From contig NZ_CP061297.1 in assembly GCF_018687575.1 (NCBI RefSeq), positions 1 through 64,000 of the forward strand: 64,000 nucleotides of DNA, read 5' to 3'. A model generated the notes under the pieces. That model was not told where the DNA came from and ran no database searches. It was given only the letters and a program-made list of their open reading frames with translations. Source of the stretch: Polynucleobacter asymbioticus. Lineage in GTDB: Bacteria; Pseudomonadota; Gammaproteobacteria; Burkholderiales; Burkholderiaceae. Positions 1 through 12,836 of this stretch are shown here, in pieces. Both the position numbers and the translations under genes were made by a program. Numbering within the stretch: the stretch's first letter is position 1; each line of letters opens with the position of its first letter.

Positions 1-33
1 TTCTTGGCTCGCTACAATGGATCCTCCAAAAAT

Positions 34-1458
34 ATGAGCAACCTACAGAATCCACCCACATTGAACTCAATTAGCCCCCTGGGATTTTGGGATGACGCTC
101 TTGGCATACTTGCACGTGAGCTATCCCCCCAACAATTTAAAACCTGGATTCAACCCCTGAGCTTGGTTTCTTATGATGAAAGTGAGCAATCACTCATACT
201 GGGGGCTCCGAATAGATTCAAACTTGACTGGATTAAAAAGACATTTTCAGATCGCTTCCAAGCTATTGCCGACCAATACTTTGGCCGACCAATCAACTTA
301 AACTTCGTCCTCAATGTTGAAGGCGCGAGCACCCAAACAATAGAGTTGACTTCACCCAAGGAAAAGCTTGAGCCGCAAGAGGTCGCAATTACCCCAGATA
401 ACTCTTCCACAGAAGAACAGTCGTTTGAAATTGAAGACCACTCTAAACTCAACCCAAACCTTACTTTTGAAACCTTTGTAACCGGTAAGGCCAATCAACT
501 AGCAAGGGCAGCATCCATTCAGGTGGCACACAATCCAGGGACCTCATATAACCCAATGTTTTTATATGGTGGTGTGGGCTTGGGTAAAACCCACTTAATC
601 CACGCTATTGGCAATCATCTTTTAAAAGAAAAGCCCAACGCCCGAATTCGGTATATCCACGCTGAGCAATACGTCTCTGATGTGGTTAGAGCCTATCAAC
701 AAAAGGCTTTTGACCGCTTTAAGCGCTATTACCACTCTTTAGACCTCTTACTTATTGACGATATTCAGTTTTTTAGTGGGAAGTCGAGGACGCAAGAGGA
801 GTTTTTCTACGCCTTTGAAGCTCTTTTAAGCAACAAAGCCCAGGTCATCATTACAAGCGATACCTACCCGAAAGAAATGGCTGGGATTGACGATCGCCTC
901 ATCTCTCGTTTTGACTCCGGACTAACCGTAGCAATCGAGCCGCCAGAACTTGAGATGCGGGTCGCCATCTTGATGAAAAAGGCCTTAAGCGAGGGCATCC
1001 CCATGAGCGAAGATGTTGCCTTCTTTGTGGCAAAGCACCTTAGATCCAACGTACGTGAGCTTGAGGGGGCGCTAAGAAAGATACTGGCTTTTGTGCGCTT
1101 TCACGGCAAGGAGGTCACAATTGAGGTGGCCCGCATAGCCTTAAAAGACTTACTTTCAATACAAAACCGACAGATTTCAGTCGAAAACATCCAAAAAGCT
1201 GTGGCAGACTTTTACAGCATTAAGGTTGCGGATATGTATTCAAAGAAGCGGCCAGCTAATATCGCGCGCCCACGTCAAATTGCCATGTTTATGGCTAAAG
1301 AATTAACCCAAAAAAGCCTCCCGGAAATTGGTGAATTATTTGGGGGTCGAGACCACACCACCGTCTTGCATGCGGTTCGTAAGATTGGTGAGGAGCGTTC
1401 TCATGATGGGCAGCTTAACCATGAAATCCACGTTATTGAGCAAACCCTAAAGTCCTAG
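34..1458 (+). CDS. dnaA: Chromosomal replication initiator DnaA
   Basis: DnaA binds 9-mer boxes at the origin, melts the adjacent AT-rich DNA and recruits the helicase. The 474-residue protein has an N-terminal domain I, a variable linker, an AAA+ core with Walker A GGVGLGKT at residues 179-186 and Walker B around LLLIDDIQF, and the C-terminal DNA-binding signature [11 protein letters not shown] at 437-447. I chose ATG at 34 because the protein then begins MSNLQNPP, with the FWDDAL motif soon after; an in-frame TTG at 4 would add ten residues that look non-native. The window starts only 33 bases upstream, so the promoter is not visible. The DnaA-box-rich gap and dnaN follow directly. Confidence 0.98.
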   Translation: MSNLQNPPTLNSISPLGFWDDALGILARELSPQQFKTWIQPLSLVSYDESEQSLILGAPNRFKLDWIKKTFSDRFQAIADQYFGRPINLNFVLNVEGASTQTIELTSPKEKLEPQEVAITPDNSSTEEQSFEIEDHSKLNPNLTFETFVTGKANQLARAASIQVAHNPGTSYNPMFLYGGVGLGKTHLIHAIGNHLLKEKPNARIRYIHAEQYVSDVVRAYQQKAFDRFKRYYHSLDLLLIDDIQFFSGKSRTQEEFFYAFEALLSNKAQVIITSDTYPKEMAGIDDRLISRFDSGLTVAIEPPELEMRVAILMKKALSEGIPMSEDVAFFVAKHLRSNVRELEGALRKILAFVRFHGKEVTIEVARIALKDLLSIQNRQISVENIQKAVADFYSIKVADMYSKKRPANIARPRQIAMFMAKELTQKSLPEIGELFGGRDHTTVLHAVRKIGEERSHDGQLNHEIHVIEQTLKS

Positions 1459-1723
1459 GTTTTTTGCCTGTGGATAAGTTTGTGGATAGCTCAATGGATA
1501 ACTTTGGGGATAAGGGGTGGATAAATTGTGGAAAGCTCACGCTTCATGCAAAAATAGGGTGTTGATAAAAAGTTATCCAATATTTATGCAGTGTTTATAC
1601 AAAAGTTTTCCACAGGTTTTTTTGGTTTTAATAGCTTGTTTTATATACGGTTTTTGACTTATCCACTGAAATAACAAGCCTTATTACTACTACTAATAAG
1701 ATATATACAAGGATTTAAAAGCA
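1459..1723. other. Probable oriC: DnaA-box cluster with AT-rich stretch
   Basis: The dnaA-dnaN gap carries a perfect DnaA box on the minus strand (TGTGGATAA at 1469-1477). A TTTTCCACA at 1606-1614 fits the TTWTNCACA consensus. Near matches are TGTGGATAG (1481-1489), TGGGGATAA (1505-1513), GGTGGATAA (1516-1524), TGTGGAAAG (1527-1535), TTATCCAAT (1573-1581) and TTATCCACT (1659-1667). Most boxes in the first half point one way and those in the second half the other way. The stretch from about 1615 to 1715 is very AT-rich and could be the unwinding element. This is a likely origin by position and composition; activity is inferred. Confidence 0.8.
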
Positions 1724-2839
1724 ATGCAACTCGTAAACACTTCACGTGACAGTTTATTAAAACCACTTCAAGTTGTTAGTGGCATTGTTGAACGTCGACA
1801 TACTTTACCCATCTTGGCAAATTTATTGTTTAAGAAGCAAGGCGATAAGGTTTCTTTTATATCCACCGATATAGAAATTCAAATTACAACCAATGCTAGT
1901 TTTGGTGTTGGTGCTGAAGATGTGACAACTACAGTTGCTGCAAGAAAGTTGCTTGATATCTTGCGCGCACTTCCGGAGGGTCCGGTTGCACTGAATCTTA
2001 AAGATAACAAGATGGTTGTTCAGAGCGGTAAGAGCCGTTTTTCTTTACAAACACTTTCTGCAACCGAGTTTCCGGTCATGCAAAGCGTTGGTGAAGTGAC
2101 TGCAAGTTGGAAGATGACTCAAAAGAGCTTTCGTCAACTGGTTAGTCAAGTGCATTTTGCAATGGCGCAGCAAGACATCCGTTATTACCTCAACGGTATG
2201 CTGTTGGTTGTTGAGGGTAAACAGGTGATCGCTGTTGCCACGGATGGTCATCGCTTAGCCTATTCTCAAGTTGAGTTATCCGATGCTCCGGTGGGGTCTG
2301 GCCAGCGACAGGAAATTATTATTCCCCGCAAGACTATTCTTGAGTGTCAACACTTACTTGAAGACTCAGATGAATTATTAGAAATGAGTCTGACATCAAA
2401 CCAAGTCAAATTTACATTTGGTGATATTGAACTCATCTCAAAATTGGTTGAGGGTAAGTTCCCTGATTTTCAGAGAGTGATCCCTAAGGGCCATAAAAAC
2501 TCATTAGTGGTAGGTCGGGATGTTTTGCAATCAGCATTACAGCGAGCGGCAATTCTGACGACCGATAAATTCAAAGGTGTGCGTTTTTCTTTATCACCAA
2601 ATCGAATTACCGTTCAATCCACTAACGCTGAACAAGAAGAGGCTCAGGAAGAAATTGAGACTGAGTACAGTGGTGACACTGTTGAGATTGGATTCAATGT
2701 GAGTTACTTGTTAGATGTTTTATCAAACTTGAAAAATGAGAAAATTCAAATTAGTTTAGGTGACGCCAATAGTAGTGCGGTGATTACCTTACCTGGTTCG
2801 GAAGACTTCAAGTATGTCGTGATGCCAATGCGTATTTAA
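1724..2839 (+). CDS. dnaN: DNA polymerase III sliding clamp (beta subunit)
   Basis: The 371-residue protein forms the dimeric ring that tethers DNA polymerase III and other partners to DNA. Length is close to the usual 366-375. It starts MQLVNTSRDSLLKPLQ, keeps the family pattern of three similar clamp domains, and ends VVMPMRI, the expected C-terminal motif. It lies downstream of the probable origin and 11 bases before gyrB, so dnaN and gyrB are probably cotranscribed. The upstream AT-rich DNA gives no single convincing promoter. Confidence 0.98.
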   Translation: MQLVNTSRDSLLKPLQVVSGIVERRHTLPILANLLFKKQGDKVSFISTDIEIQITTNASFGVGAEDVTTTVAARKLLDILRALPEGPVALNLKDNKMVVQSGKSRFSLQTLSATEFPVMQSVGEVTASWKMTQKSFRQLVSQVHFAMAQQDIRYYLNGMLLVVEGKQVIAVATDGHRLAYSQVELSDAPVGSGQRQEIIIPRKTILECQHLLEDSDELLEMSLTSNQVKFTFGDIELISKLVEGKFPDFQRVIPKGHKNSLVVGRDVLQSALQRAAILTTDKFKGVRFSLSPNRITVQSTNAEQEEAQEEIETEYSGDTVEIGFNVSYLLDVLSNLKNEKIQISLGDANSSAVITLPGSEDFKYVVMPMRI

Positions 2840-2844
2840 TTTAG

Positions 2845-5349
<2,505 letters not shown>

Positions 5350-5354
5350 TTTAA

Positions 5355-5849
5355 ATGGCTAAAAAGAAATTGGTTGTACCGAGTGTGGATAGGTCTTGCA
5401 TTGTTGTTAAGTCATCACCAATCCACGGCAAAGGGGTTTTTGTTGCCAAACCCATTAAAAAAGGTGCAGCAATTATTGAGTACAAGGGTGAGCGCATTAG
5501 TTGGAAGTTGGCCGAGAAGCGCCACCCACATGATCCAAAAGACCCAAATCACACTTTCTATTTTTCACTAGAAGATGGCCGCTGCATTGATGCCAAATAT
5601 GGTGGTAACGCCGCTCGTTGGATCAATCACTCTTGTAAGCCAAGTTGTGAGACTAGGGAAGATAGTTTTAATGGTGAGCCTCGTGTATTTATTTATGCGA
5701 AACGCGACCTAAAAAAGGGCGAAGAGCTTTTTTATGACTATTCCCTTGATGTTGAGGGCCCGGTTACCAAGCAGATGAAAAAAGACTACGAGTGTCGTTG
5801 TGGTGCCAAAAAATGTCGCGGCACCATGTTATCGCTCGATACTAAATAA
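5355..5849 (+). CDS. SET-domain protein-lysine methyltransferase with post-SET motif
   Basis: A compact 164-residue SET-family enzyme, expected to transfer methyl from S-adenosylmethionine to a protein lysine. Visible motifs in order are HGKGVF (24-29), the SAM/substrate motif RWINHSC (88-94), GEELFYDY (122-129) and a complete post-SET zinc motif CRCG....C at Cys147, Cys149 and Cys154, which would join Cys94 around zinc. There is no signal peptide, so it is cytoplasmic. It starts five bases after gyrB and is followed by a DUF3717-like gene, so it probably rides on the dnaN-gyrB transcript. The substrate is unknown. SET proteins of this size occur in other Burkholderiales (known); a link to chromosome or ribosomal proteins is only a guess. 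Confidence 0.9.
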   Translation: MAKKKLVVPSVDRSCIVVKSSPIHGKGVFVAKPIKKGAAIIEYKGERISWKLAEKRHPHDPKDPNHTFYFSLEDGRCIDAKYGGNAARWINHSCKPSCETREDSFNGEPRVFIYAKRDLKKGEELFYDYSLDVEGPVTKQMKKDYECRCGAKKCRGTMLSLDTK

Positions 5850-5857
5850 TTTTGAAG

Positions 5858-6082
5858 ATGTTGTTCGTTAGTATTCAGGACTTGGAGGCGGCCATCAATT
5901 ATTGGCGCAGTCAATCACCGGCGGTTGGTGAGGAGTTGCATTTGTGTCCTGAAGCTGCGGTGCTTGCGAAGCCTTATGCCCTCATGATTGTTCAGGGGTC
6001 TCAAAGGGTTCCCATGGATGTCTTAGATGAGGCGGCCAAGGCGGCAATCCAAGCCTTTCTAAAAAATAGTAAAAATAGTTAA
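5858..6082 (+). CDS. Small DUF3717-like protein
   Basis: A 74-residue protein beginning MLFVSIQDLEAAINYWR, with the pattern seen in DUF3717-type proteins of Burkholderiales: an IxDLExAINxWR start, then a Cys-Pro-Glu segment (LCPEAAVLAKPYALMI), then an amphipathic helix. No catalytic motif, signal peptide or membrane segment is visible, and no function is known to me. ATG at 5858 is preferred over the in-frame TTG at 5852; both lack a strong ribosome binding site. It follows the SET gene closely and may be its partner or simply share the transcript. Family assignment is from memory of the pattern, not a search. Confidence 0.7.
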   Translation: MLFVSIQDLEAAINYWRSQSPAVGEELHLCPEAAVLAKPYALMIVQGSQRVPMDVLDEAAKAAIQAFLKNSKNS

Positions 6083-6170
6083 GCTACTTAACTTAGGTTT
6101 TACATAAATACCAATAAAAACAATGGGTTAGAAGTTTTATTTTGATACTTGGCCTATGTTTTTCCAGATT

Positions 6171-6186
6171 TGTTTCACGTGAAACC
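6171..6186. promoter_or_regulatory. parS centromere site (15 of 16 match)
   Basis: TGTTTCACGTGAAACC differs only in the last base from the ParB recognition palindrome TGTTTCACGTGAAACA. It lies 39 bases before the mnmG start, about 4.7 kb past oriC and near parA-parB, as expected for a centromere. Its promoter-proximal position means bound ParB could also affect mnmG transcription (inference). Confidence 0.9.
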
Positions 6187-6225
6187 TACAAAATGCTATG
6201 ATCATCGCCCTATCTGAGGCAAATC

Positions 6226-8154
6226 ATGCGTTATTCAAAGAACTTCGATGTCATTGTGGTTGGTGGTGGTCACGCCGGAACTGAGGCCGCCCTCGCGGCT
6301 GCGCGCATGGGATGCCAAACCCTCCTGATTACCCATAGCATTGAGAGTTTGGGGGCCATGAGTTGTAATCCCTCAATTGGTGGCATCGGTAAAGGGCACC
6401 TAGTTAAAGAGATTGATGCAATGGGTGGCGCCATGGCGGCTGCTACTGATGAGGCTGGTATTCAGTTTCGGATCTTAAATTCAAGCAAGGGCCCCGCTGT
6501 TCGTGCGACCCGCGCACAAGGGGATCGCGTTTTATATAAGGCCGCAATCCGTCGTCGTCTTGAAAACCAAGCAAACCTAACCCTTTTCCAGGCCGCCGTT
6601 GACGATCTTCTAGTTGTGGGTGATGAGGTTCAGGGTGTGGTGACGCAAATGGGCTTGAAGTTTATGGCCAAAAAGGTGGTGCTGACTGCGGGCACCTTTT
6701 TGGATGGGAAGATTCACGTTGGTTTAAATAATCATGCTGGCGGTCGAGCTGGTGATCCCGCAGCCGTTTCTTTATCGGCAAGATTAAAAGAGTTGAAGCT
6801 GCCTCAAGGAAGGCTAAAGACTGGTACTCCACCCCGGATTGATGGAAGAACCATTGATTTCTCGGTGATGTTGGAGCAACCTGGGGATCTAGACCCTGTA
6901 CCTGTTTTTTCATACCTGGGTCGACCAGAGCAACACCCTAAGCAAGTGCCTTGTTGGATTTCTCATACGAATGAGCAAACACACGACATTATTCGCGGCG
7001 GCTTAGATCGTTCCCCAATGTATACCGGCGTTATTGAGGGGGTTGGTCCGCGCTACTGCCCCTCTATTGAGGATAAGATTCATCGCTTTGCCTCCAGAAA
7101 TAGTCATCAGATTTTCTTGGAGCCAGAGGGTTTAACCACAAACGAGTTTTACCCTAACGGTATCTCCACCAGCCTACCATTTGATGTTCAATGGAATTTG
7201 GTGCGTAGTATTCGCGGCCTAGAGTCGGCGGTTATTGTGCGCCCCGGCTATGCGATTGAATACGACTTCTTTGATCCGCGCCATTTACGCCACAGTTTAG
7301 AGACCAAGGCTATCGCAGGTTTGTATTTTGCCGGCCAGATTAATGGCACAACAGGCTATGAAGAGGCCGCCGCCCAAGGCATGCTTGCTGGCATTAATGC
7401 CGGCCTGGCGGCACAAGGCAAAGAGCCATGGCTACCCAAGCGCAGTGAATCCTACATCGGTGTTTTGGTTGATGACTTGATTACTCTTGGTGTTCAGGAG
7501 CCCTATCGCATGTTTACTAGTCGCGCGGAATACCGCTTGAGCTTACGTGAGGACAATGCAGATCTGCGCCTAACCACCATTGGTCGTAAGCTTGGTTTGG
7601 TCGACGACTATCGCTGGAATACGTTCTGCAGAAAACAAGAGGCTGTTTCACGTGAAACATCCCGTTTGCAGGATATTTGGATTGGTCCAAAGCATGCCTC
7701 GGCAATGGCTGTTTCTGAGCTTTTGGGGCAAGACTTGTCCCACGAGTGTAGTTTGGCAGACCTTTTAAGGCGTCCCGGCATTACTTATGAGGCGGTTACT
7801 GGCTTGGCAGATGGCCTTTGGTCGCCAGGAACGTTGGATGACGACCTGGGTTTAGCGCAACAAATTAGCGACCAAGTTGAAATTTCCATTAAATATCAAG
7901 GGTATATAGATAGGCAGGCGGTTGAGATTGCTCGGCAAGAGCATAACGAGACCTTCCCTTTGCCGGACGCTTTGGATTACACCCAGGTTCTTGGTTTATC
8001 TAAAGAGGTTCAGCAAAAACTCAATTTGCATAAGCCTGGCACCTTGGGTCAGGCCGGCAGGATCTCCGGCGTTACTCCCGCAGCCCTTTCCTTATTATTG
8101 GTCCACTTAAAAAAAGGCTTAGGCCGCACCCAAGAAGAAACCCATGAGCCATGA
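6226..8154 (+). CDS. mnmG: tRNA uridine 5-carboxymethylaminomethyl modification enzyme MnmG
   Basis: MnmG (GidA) works with MnmE to install the cmnm5 group on wobble uridine 34 of several tRNAs. The 642-residue protein starts with an FAD-binding Rossmann motif VVGGGHAG (11-18), carries the conserved CNPSIGG at 47-53, and has the mid-protein [14 protein letters not shown] region and the C-terminal helical domain that binds MnmE. Length is normal. A perfect parS lies inside the gene and another just upstream. The end overlaps rsmG by 11 bases, so the two are translationally coupled, and the parAB genes follow. This linkage is common in bacteria near the origin. Confidence 0.98.
   Translation: MRYSKNFDVIVVGGGHAGTEAALAAARMGCQTLLITHSIESLGAMSCNPSIGGIGKGHLVKEIDAMGGAMAAATDEAGIQFRILNSSKGPAVRATRAQGDRVLYKAAIRRRLENQANLTLFQAAVDDLLVVGDEVQGVVTQMGLKFMAKKVVLTAGTFLDGKIHVGLNNHAGGRAGDPAAVSLSARLKELKLPQGRLKTGTPPRIDGRTIDFSVMLEQPGDLDPVPVFSYLGRPEQHPKQVPCWISHTNEQTHDIIRGGLDRSPMYTGVIEGVGPRYCPSIEDKIHRFASRNSHQIFLEPEGLTTNEFYPNGISTSLPFDVQWNLVRSIRGLESAVIVRPGYAIEYDFFDPRHLRHSLETKAIAGLYFAGQINGTTGYEEAAAQGMLAGINAGLAAQGKEPWLPKRSESYIGVLVDDLITLGVQEPYRMFTSRAEYRLSLREDNADLRLTTIGRKLGLVDDYRWNTFCRKQEAVSRETSRLQDIWIGPKHASAMAVSELLGQDLSHECSLADLLRRPGITYEAVTGLADGLWSPGTLDDDLGLAQQISDQVEISIKYQGYIDRQAVEIARQEHNETFPLPDALDYTQVLGLSKEVQQKLNLHKPGTLGQAGRISGVTPAALSLLLVHLKKGLGRTQEETHEP
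7644..7659. promoter_or_regulatory. parS centromere site (perfect 16-mer)
   Basis: TGTTTCACGTGAAACA is an exact match to the ParB-binding palindrome and sits inside the mnmG coding sequence, where it encodes part of the segment AVSRETS. With the site at 6171 it forms a pair 1.47 kb apart, which could nucleate the ParB partition complex next to the origin. Confidence 0.96.
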
Positions 8155-8806
8155 TTTGGTTTCTTTGGGAATTGAGGATTTAGGCCTCAATCTCAGCTCT
8201 GGGAATATTGCCGATTTGGAGCTTTTCCTGCAGGAAATGGGCCGCTGGAACCAGGTGCATAATTTAACTGCAATTGAGGGTGAAAAGAACTCTGTTCGTC
8301 TGCATCTTATTGATTCCATTACAGTTTTGCCAGTAATGCGCCAATTTCTAGGTGTACAAAACCCTAAAATTGCTGACTTGGGGTCGGGCGGTGGCCTGCC
8401 TGCAATTCCTATTGCTATTTTGCAGCCCGAGTGGCATGTGACCTTGATTGAGGCCATCCGGAAAAAGACGGCATTCTTGCAACATGTGCGCGGTAAGCTG
8501 GGTTTAAAGAATATTCAGGTGCTGAGTGATCGTGTCGAGGCGGTGGCCAAATCTCAACCAGGACAGTTTGATGCGGTGATTTCTAGGGCGTTTACTAATC
8601 TTGCCCACTTTCTAGAGCTTTCCTTACCCCTTCTCAAGCCTGATGGCTTGGTATTTGCGATGAAGTCTAAGCGCGCAGATGAAGAGTTGCAGGATGTTTG
8701 TATGGATGACTGGCGATTGGTAGCTGATGAGCCCCTACAGATCCCGAATTTAGAGGTAGATCGCCGGCTTTTAGTTTTATCCCCCATGAGAAAATTACCC
8801 CTTTAA
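8144..8806 (+). CDS. rsmG: 16S rRNA (guanine-N7)-methyltransferase RsmG
   Basis: RsmG (GidB) methylates N7 of G527 in 16S rRNA using S-adenosylmethionine; loss gives low-level streptomycin resistance in other bacteria (known). The 220-residue protein has the class I SAM-binding motif [12 protein letters not shown] starting at residue 78, preceded by the NLTAIEGEK segment typical of the family. Its ATG lies inside the end of mnmG (ATGAGCCATGA), an 11-base overlap that implies coupling. parA begins 24 bases downstream. Confidence 0.97.
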   Translation: MSHDLVSLGIEDLGLNLSSGNIADLELFLQEMGRWNQVHNLTAIEGEKNSVRLHLIDSITVLPVMRQFLGVQNPKIADLGSGGGLPAIPIAILQPEWHVTLIEAIRKKTAFLQHVRGKLGLKNIQVLSDRVEAVAKSQPGQFDAVISRAFTNLAHFLELSLPLLKPDGLVFAMKSKRADEELQDVCMDDWRLVADEPLQIPNLEVDRRLLVLSPMRKLPL

Positions 8807-8830
8807 AGCACGACATTTTTAAGAAAAACT

Positions 8831-9601
8831 ATGGCCAAAATATTTTGTATTGCAAATCAAAAAGGTGGTGTTGGAAAAACGACTACCGCTGTGAATTTGG
8901 CTGCCGGTTTAGCTGGGCATCAGCAACGTGTTTTATTGGTAGATTTAGATCCGCAGGGTAACGCCACAATGGGATCTGGAATTGAAAAAGCGGATCTCAA
9001 TAGTACGGTGTATCAAGTCCTAATTGGCTTGTCGTCGGTGAAAGAATCTGCTGTGCGTTGCGAGAGCTCTGGCTACGATGTGTTGCCAGCAAATCGAGAT
9101 TTAGCTGGCGCAGAAATTGAGTTAGTAGATTTGGATTCTCGCGAGCAAAGATTAAAAGATGCGCTTGCGCTCGTAGCAGATGATTACGATTTTATTTTGA
9201 TTGATTGTCCCCCTGCGTTATCTCTGTTAACGCTGAATGGATTGTGTGCGGCGAACGGTGTGATCGTACCAATGCAGTGTGAGTATTTTGCATTAGAAGG
9301 TTTGTCAGATTTAGTGAATACCATTAAACAAGTGCATGCCAATTTAAATCCCGACCTGGTGATTATTGGATTGTTGCGCGTGATGTTTGATGCGCGCATG
9401 ACATTGCAGCAACAAGTTTCCGATCAATTGCTTGAGCACTTTGGTGACAAAGTATTCAAGAGCATTATTCCCCGCAACGTCCGCCTGGCCGAGGCTCCGT
9501 CCTACGGGCTTCCTGGGGTGGCGTTTGATAAGTCATCACGTGGCGCTAAAGCTTACTTAGAGTTTGGTGCCGAGATGATTGAGCGCATCAAGCAAATGTA
9601 A
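8831..9601 (+). CDS. parA: Chromosome partitioning ATPase ParA
   Basis: ParA is the ATP-dependent DNA-binding protein that moves ParB-parS complexes during segregation. The 256 residues begin with the deviant Walker A box KGGVGKTTT at 11-19, followed by the A' motif VLLVDLDPQGNAT and the Walker B region DFILIDCPPAL. This is the short chromosomal type without an N-terminal DNA-binding domain. parB follows after 22 bases, and both parS sites lie within 3 kb upstream. A separate promoter was not identified; the rsmG-parA gap is only 24 bases. Confidence 0.98.
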   Translation: MAKIFCIANQKGGVGKTTTAVNLAAGLAGHQQRVLLVDLDPQGNATMGSGIEKADLNSTVYQVLIGLSSVKESAVRCESSGYDVLPANRDLAGAEIELVDLDSREQRLKDALALVADDYDFILIDCPPALSLLTLNGLCAANGVIVPMQCEYFALEGLSDLVNTIKQVHANLNPDLVIIGLLRVMFDARMTLQQQVSDQLLEHFGDKVFKSIIPRNVRLAEAPSYGLPGVAFDKSSRGAKAYLEFGAEMIERIKQM

Positions 9602-9623
9602 AACTTAGGAACAATAAAATATT

Positions 9624-10511
9624 ATGGTTGCAATAAAGAAAAAAGGTTTAGGTCGCGGCTTGGAGGCCTTACTCGGTGACAAAGCGCAAAAAGAAATCAC
9701 AACAGAAATTAATCGTTTGCCTTTGACTGCATTGCAGGCGGGTAAATATCAACCCCGACAAAAAATGGAAGCGGGCGCATTACAAGAGCTGGCTGAAAGT
9801 ATTCGTGAGCAAGGTGTGATGCAACCACTATTGGTGCGTTTAGTTGCTCCCGGCAAATACGAAATTATTGCGGGTGAGCGCCGCTTTCGTGCCGCAACTT
9901 TAGTTGGCTTAAAAGAGGTGCCCGTTTTAGTTTCTGGCGCCAATGATCAAGCTGCTGCAGCGATGGCTTTGGTCGAGAATATGCAGCGCGAGGATTTGAA
10001 TCCTCTAGAAGAATCTCAAGGCCTCGCCAGATTAATTGAAGAGTTTGGTTTTACGCATGAGCAAGCTGCAAAAGCGGTAGGCAAGTCACGTAGTGCTGTA
10101 ACAAATTTATTGCGCTTAAATCAATTAGCAAAACCAGTGCAAGCCATGCTATTGGCAGGCGATATTGACATGGGCCACGCCCGCGCTTTATTACCCTTGC
10201 CTGGTGCCAGTCAAATTGCTTTGGCGCAAAGAATTGCGGCTCAGGGCCTGTCTGTTCGAGAGGCTGAAAAAATGTCTACTGCCCTCGCGCTTGCCGGAGG
10301 CCAGATTGGGGACAAAAAAGCCAAAATGAAGTCGGAAGTGGGTGCGCCAAGTCGAGATCCTGATATGCGCCGCTTAACTCAAGAAATTGCTGATTTGATA
10401 GGCTTAAACGCTGAATTTAAGTTCAAAGGCAAGGGTGGCGAGCTCAGAATCCGGTTTAGCCAATTTGATGAGTTGGATTCATTGTTGAAAAAGCTGGGCG
10501 TTGGGGCTTAA
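9624..10511 (+). CDS. parB: Chromosome partitioning protein ParB (CTPase, parS-binding)
   Basis: ParB binds parS, spreads as a CTP-dependent clamp and stimulates ParA. In the 295 residues I see the basic start KKKGLGRGLEALLG (a ParA-interaction type N-terminus), the ParB/Srx CTP-binding motif GERRFRAA at 84-91, the ENMQREDLNPLE segment, a helix-turn-helix near THEQAAKAVGKSRSAVTNLLRL, and a C-terminal dimerisation domain with GELRIRFSQFDEL. It ends the segregation block; atpI starts 68 bases later, apparently with its own promoter. Confidence 0.98.
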   Translation: MVAIKKKGLGRGLEALLGDKAQKEITTEINRLPLTALQAGKYQPRQKMEAGALQELAESIREQGVMQPLLVRLVAPGKYEIIAGERRFRAATLVGLKEVPVLVSGANDQAAAAMALVENMQREDLNPLEESQGLARLIEEFGFTHEQAAKAVGKSRSAVTNLLRLNQLAKPVQAMLLAGDIDMGHARALLPLPGASQIALAQRIAAQGLSVREAEKMSTALALAGGQIGDKKAKMKSEVGAPSRDPDMRRLTQEIADLIGLNAEFKFKGKGGELRIRFSQFDELDSLLKKLGVGA

Positions 10512-10538
10512 AACTCTTCAAAAATGACCCTAAAACAT

Positions 10539-10567
10539 TTGACCTATTGCAGTGCACACATTAAACT
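10539..10567 (+). promoter_or_regulatory. Candidate promoter of the ATP synthase operon
   Basis: A -35-like TTGACC (10539-10544) is separated by 17 bases from a -10-like TAAACT (10562-10567), directly ahead of atpI. The atpI TTG at 10580 would then have a leader of only a few bases, so either atpI is nearly leaderless or this element is misread. The call is from consensus only. Confidence 0.4.
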
Positions 10568-10579
10568 CACGGGGCTAAA

Positions 10580-11074
10580 TTGATTCCTCAAAAAAATCGA
10601 TTTTCCGAGGCAAATGACTGGGATGAGCCTGACGAAGAGGTTTACCGAGTCCTAAGCAAGGGGGAAATGACGGCGCTGCAACTCAGCAATGCTGTTAAAC
10701 ACCCCCCGCTGTCGCCTTGGAGGATCTTGGCAGCACAAGTAGTGCTTACAGTGCTCAGTATGGTGGTTTGGTCAATTTTTGGGGAGCCGGTAGGGGTAAG
10801 CCTTTATACTCAGTCGGCCTTTTTAGGTGGTTTAATTAGCGTCTTGCCTTCAACCCTGTTCTTGATTAGGTTGGAGTTGGCAAAAAAAACGCAAATATTG
10901 AATCCTGGGAATTACTTAGCGGCATTGGTTTCGGGCGAATTTATCAAAATCGTCGTCACCTTGATGCTGTTTTTAGGGGTCGCTTTTTTGATCCCGGGTG
11001 TGCATTGGGTCCCATTGTTGGTGACTTATGTGCTTGCCCTAAAGTGTGTATGGCTAGCGTGGTTGTGGCGCTAA
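10580..11074 (+). CDS. atpI: ATP synthase subunit I-like membrane protein
   Basis: A 164-residue protein with a charged N-terminus (DWDEPDEEVYR) and four likely membrane helices, at about 50-68, 76-97, 115-135 and 141-160. This matches AtpI of the F-ATPase operon, which helps assemble the c-ring and is not part of the final enzyme. Position directly before atpB supports it more than sequence, since AtpI is poorly conserved. The start is a TTG at 10580 with GGGG five bases upstream; the next ATG (10668) would remove the conserved acidic N-terminus. Confidence 0.85.
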   Translation: MIPQKNRFSEANDWDEPDEEVYRVLSKGEMTALQLSNAVKHPPLSPWRILAAQVVLTVLSMVVWSIFGEPVGVSLYTQSAFLGGLISVLPSTLFLIRLELAKKTQILNPGNYLAALVSGEFIKIVVTLMLFLGVAFLIPGVHWVPLLVTYVLALKCVWLAWLWR

Positions 11075-11110
11075 GAGTAATAAATGTGATTGAACCAAAG
11101 GACTAGTTAA

Positions 11111-11989
<879 letters not shown>

Positions 11990-12004
11990 GATTTTTACTT
12001 TTAA

Positions 12005-12301
<297 letters not shown>

Positions 12302-12364
12302 TTGTTTTGGCGTGGATGACCACCGGGTCATCCAACCGTTCTCAACAATACTGAAAGGAATATC

Positions 12365-12835
12365 GTGAATCTGAACGCGACCCTATTCGCGCAAATGATC
12401 GTTTTCTTCGTCTTATGGTGGGTTGTTGCACGCTTTGTGTGGCCACCGCTAGTTAAGGCGTTAGACGAGCGTTCAAGCAAAATTGCTGACGGCTTAGCTG
12501 CTGCCGAGCGCGGTAAAGAAGCACTCGCATTAGCAAGCAATGAAGCAGAGCAAGAATTAAATAAAGCACGCCAAGAGGGTGTGCAGCGTGTTGCAGAGGC
12601 AGAAAAACGTGCACAGATGTCCGCCGAAGAAATTCGCGTCAATGCACAAGCTGAAGCAGCCCGCATCATTTCTCAAGCTAAGCAAGATGCAGATCAACAA
12701 GTAACTCGTGCTCGCGAAGTGTTGCGTGCTGAAGTTGCCGTGTTGGCTGTTAAAGGTGCAGAGCAAATTTTGCGTCGTGAAGTTGATGCAAAAGCCCATG
12801 GCACATTGCTTGATCAACTAAAGGCAGAACTTTGA
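12365..12835 (+). CDS. atpF: F0F1 ATP synthase subunit b
   Basis: Subunit b is the peripheral stator stalk linking subunit a to alpha-delta. The 156 residues have one N-terminal membrane helix (about residues 5-25, [17 protein letters not shown]) followed by a long charged coiled coil rich in Ala, Glu and Gln. It starts with GTG at 12365 after an AAAGGAA ribosome binding site. The stop is immediately followed by atpH, with a single base between them. Confidence 0.97.
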   Translation: MNLNATLFAQMIVFFVLWWVVARFVWPPLVKALDERSSKIADGLAAAERGKEALALASNEAEQELNKARQEGVQRVAEAEKRAQMSAEEIRVNAQAEAARIISQAKQDADQQVTRAREVLRAEVAVLAVKGAEQILRREVDAKAHGTLLDQLKAEL

Positions 12836-12836
12836 T

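Noticed and set aside
2045..2251. Minus-strand 68-residue ORF inside dnaN
   Set aside because: No ribosome binding site or domain; shadow frame.
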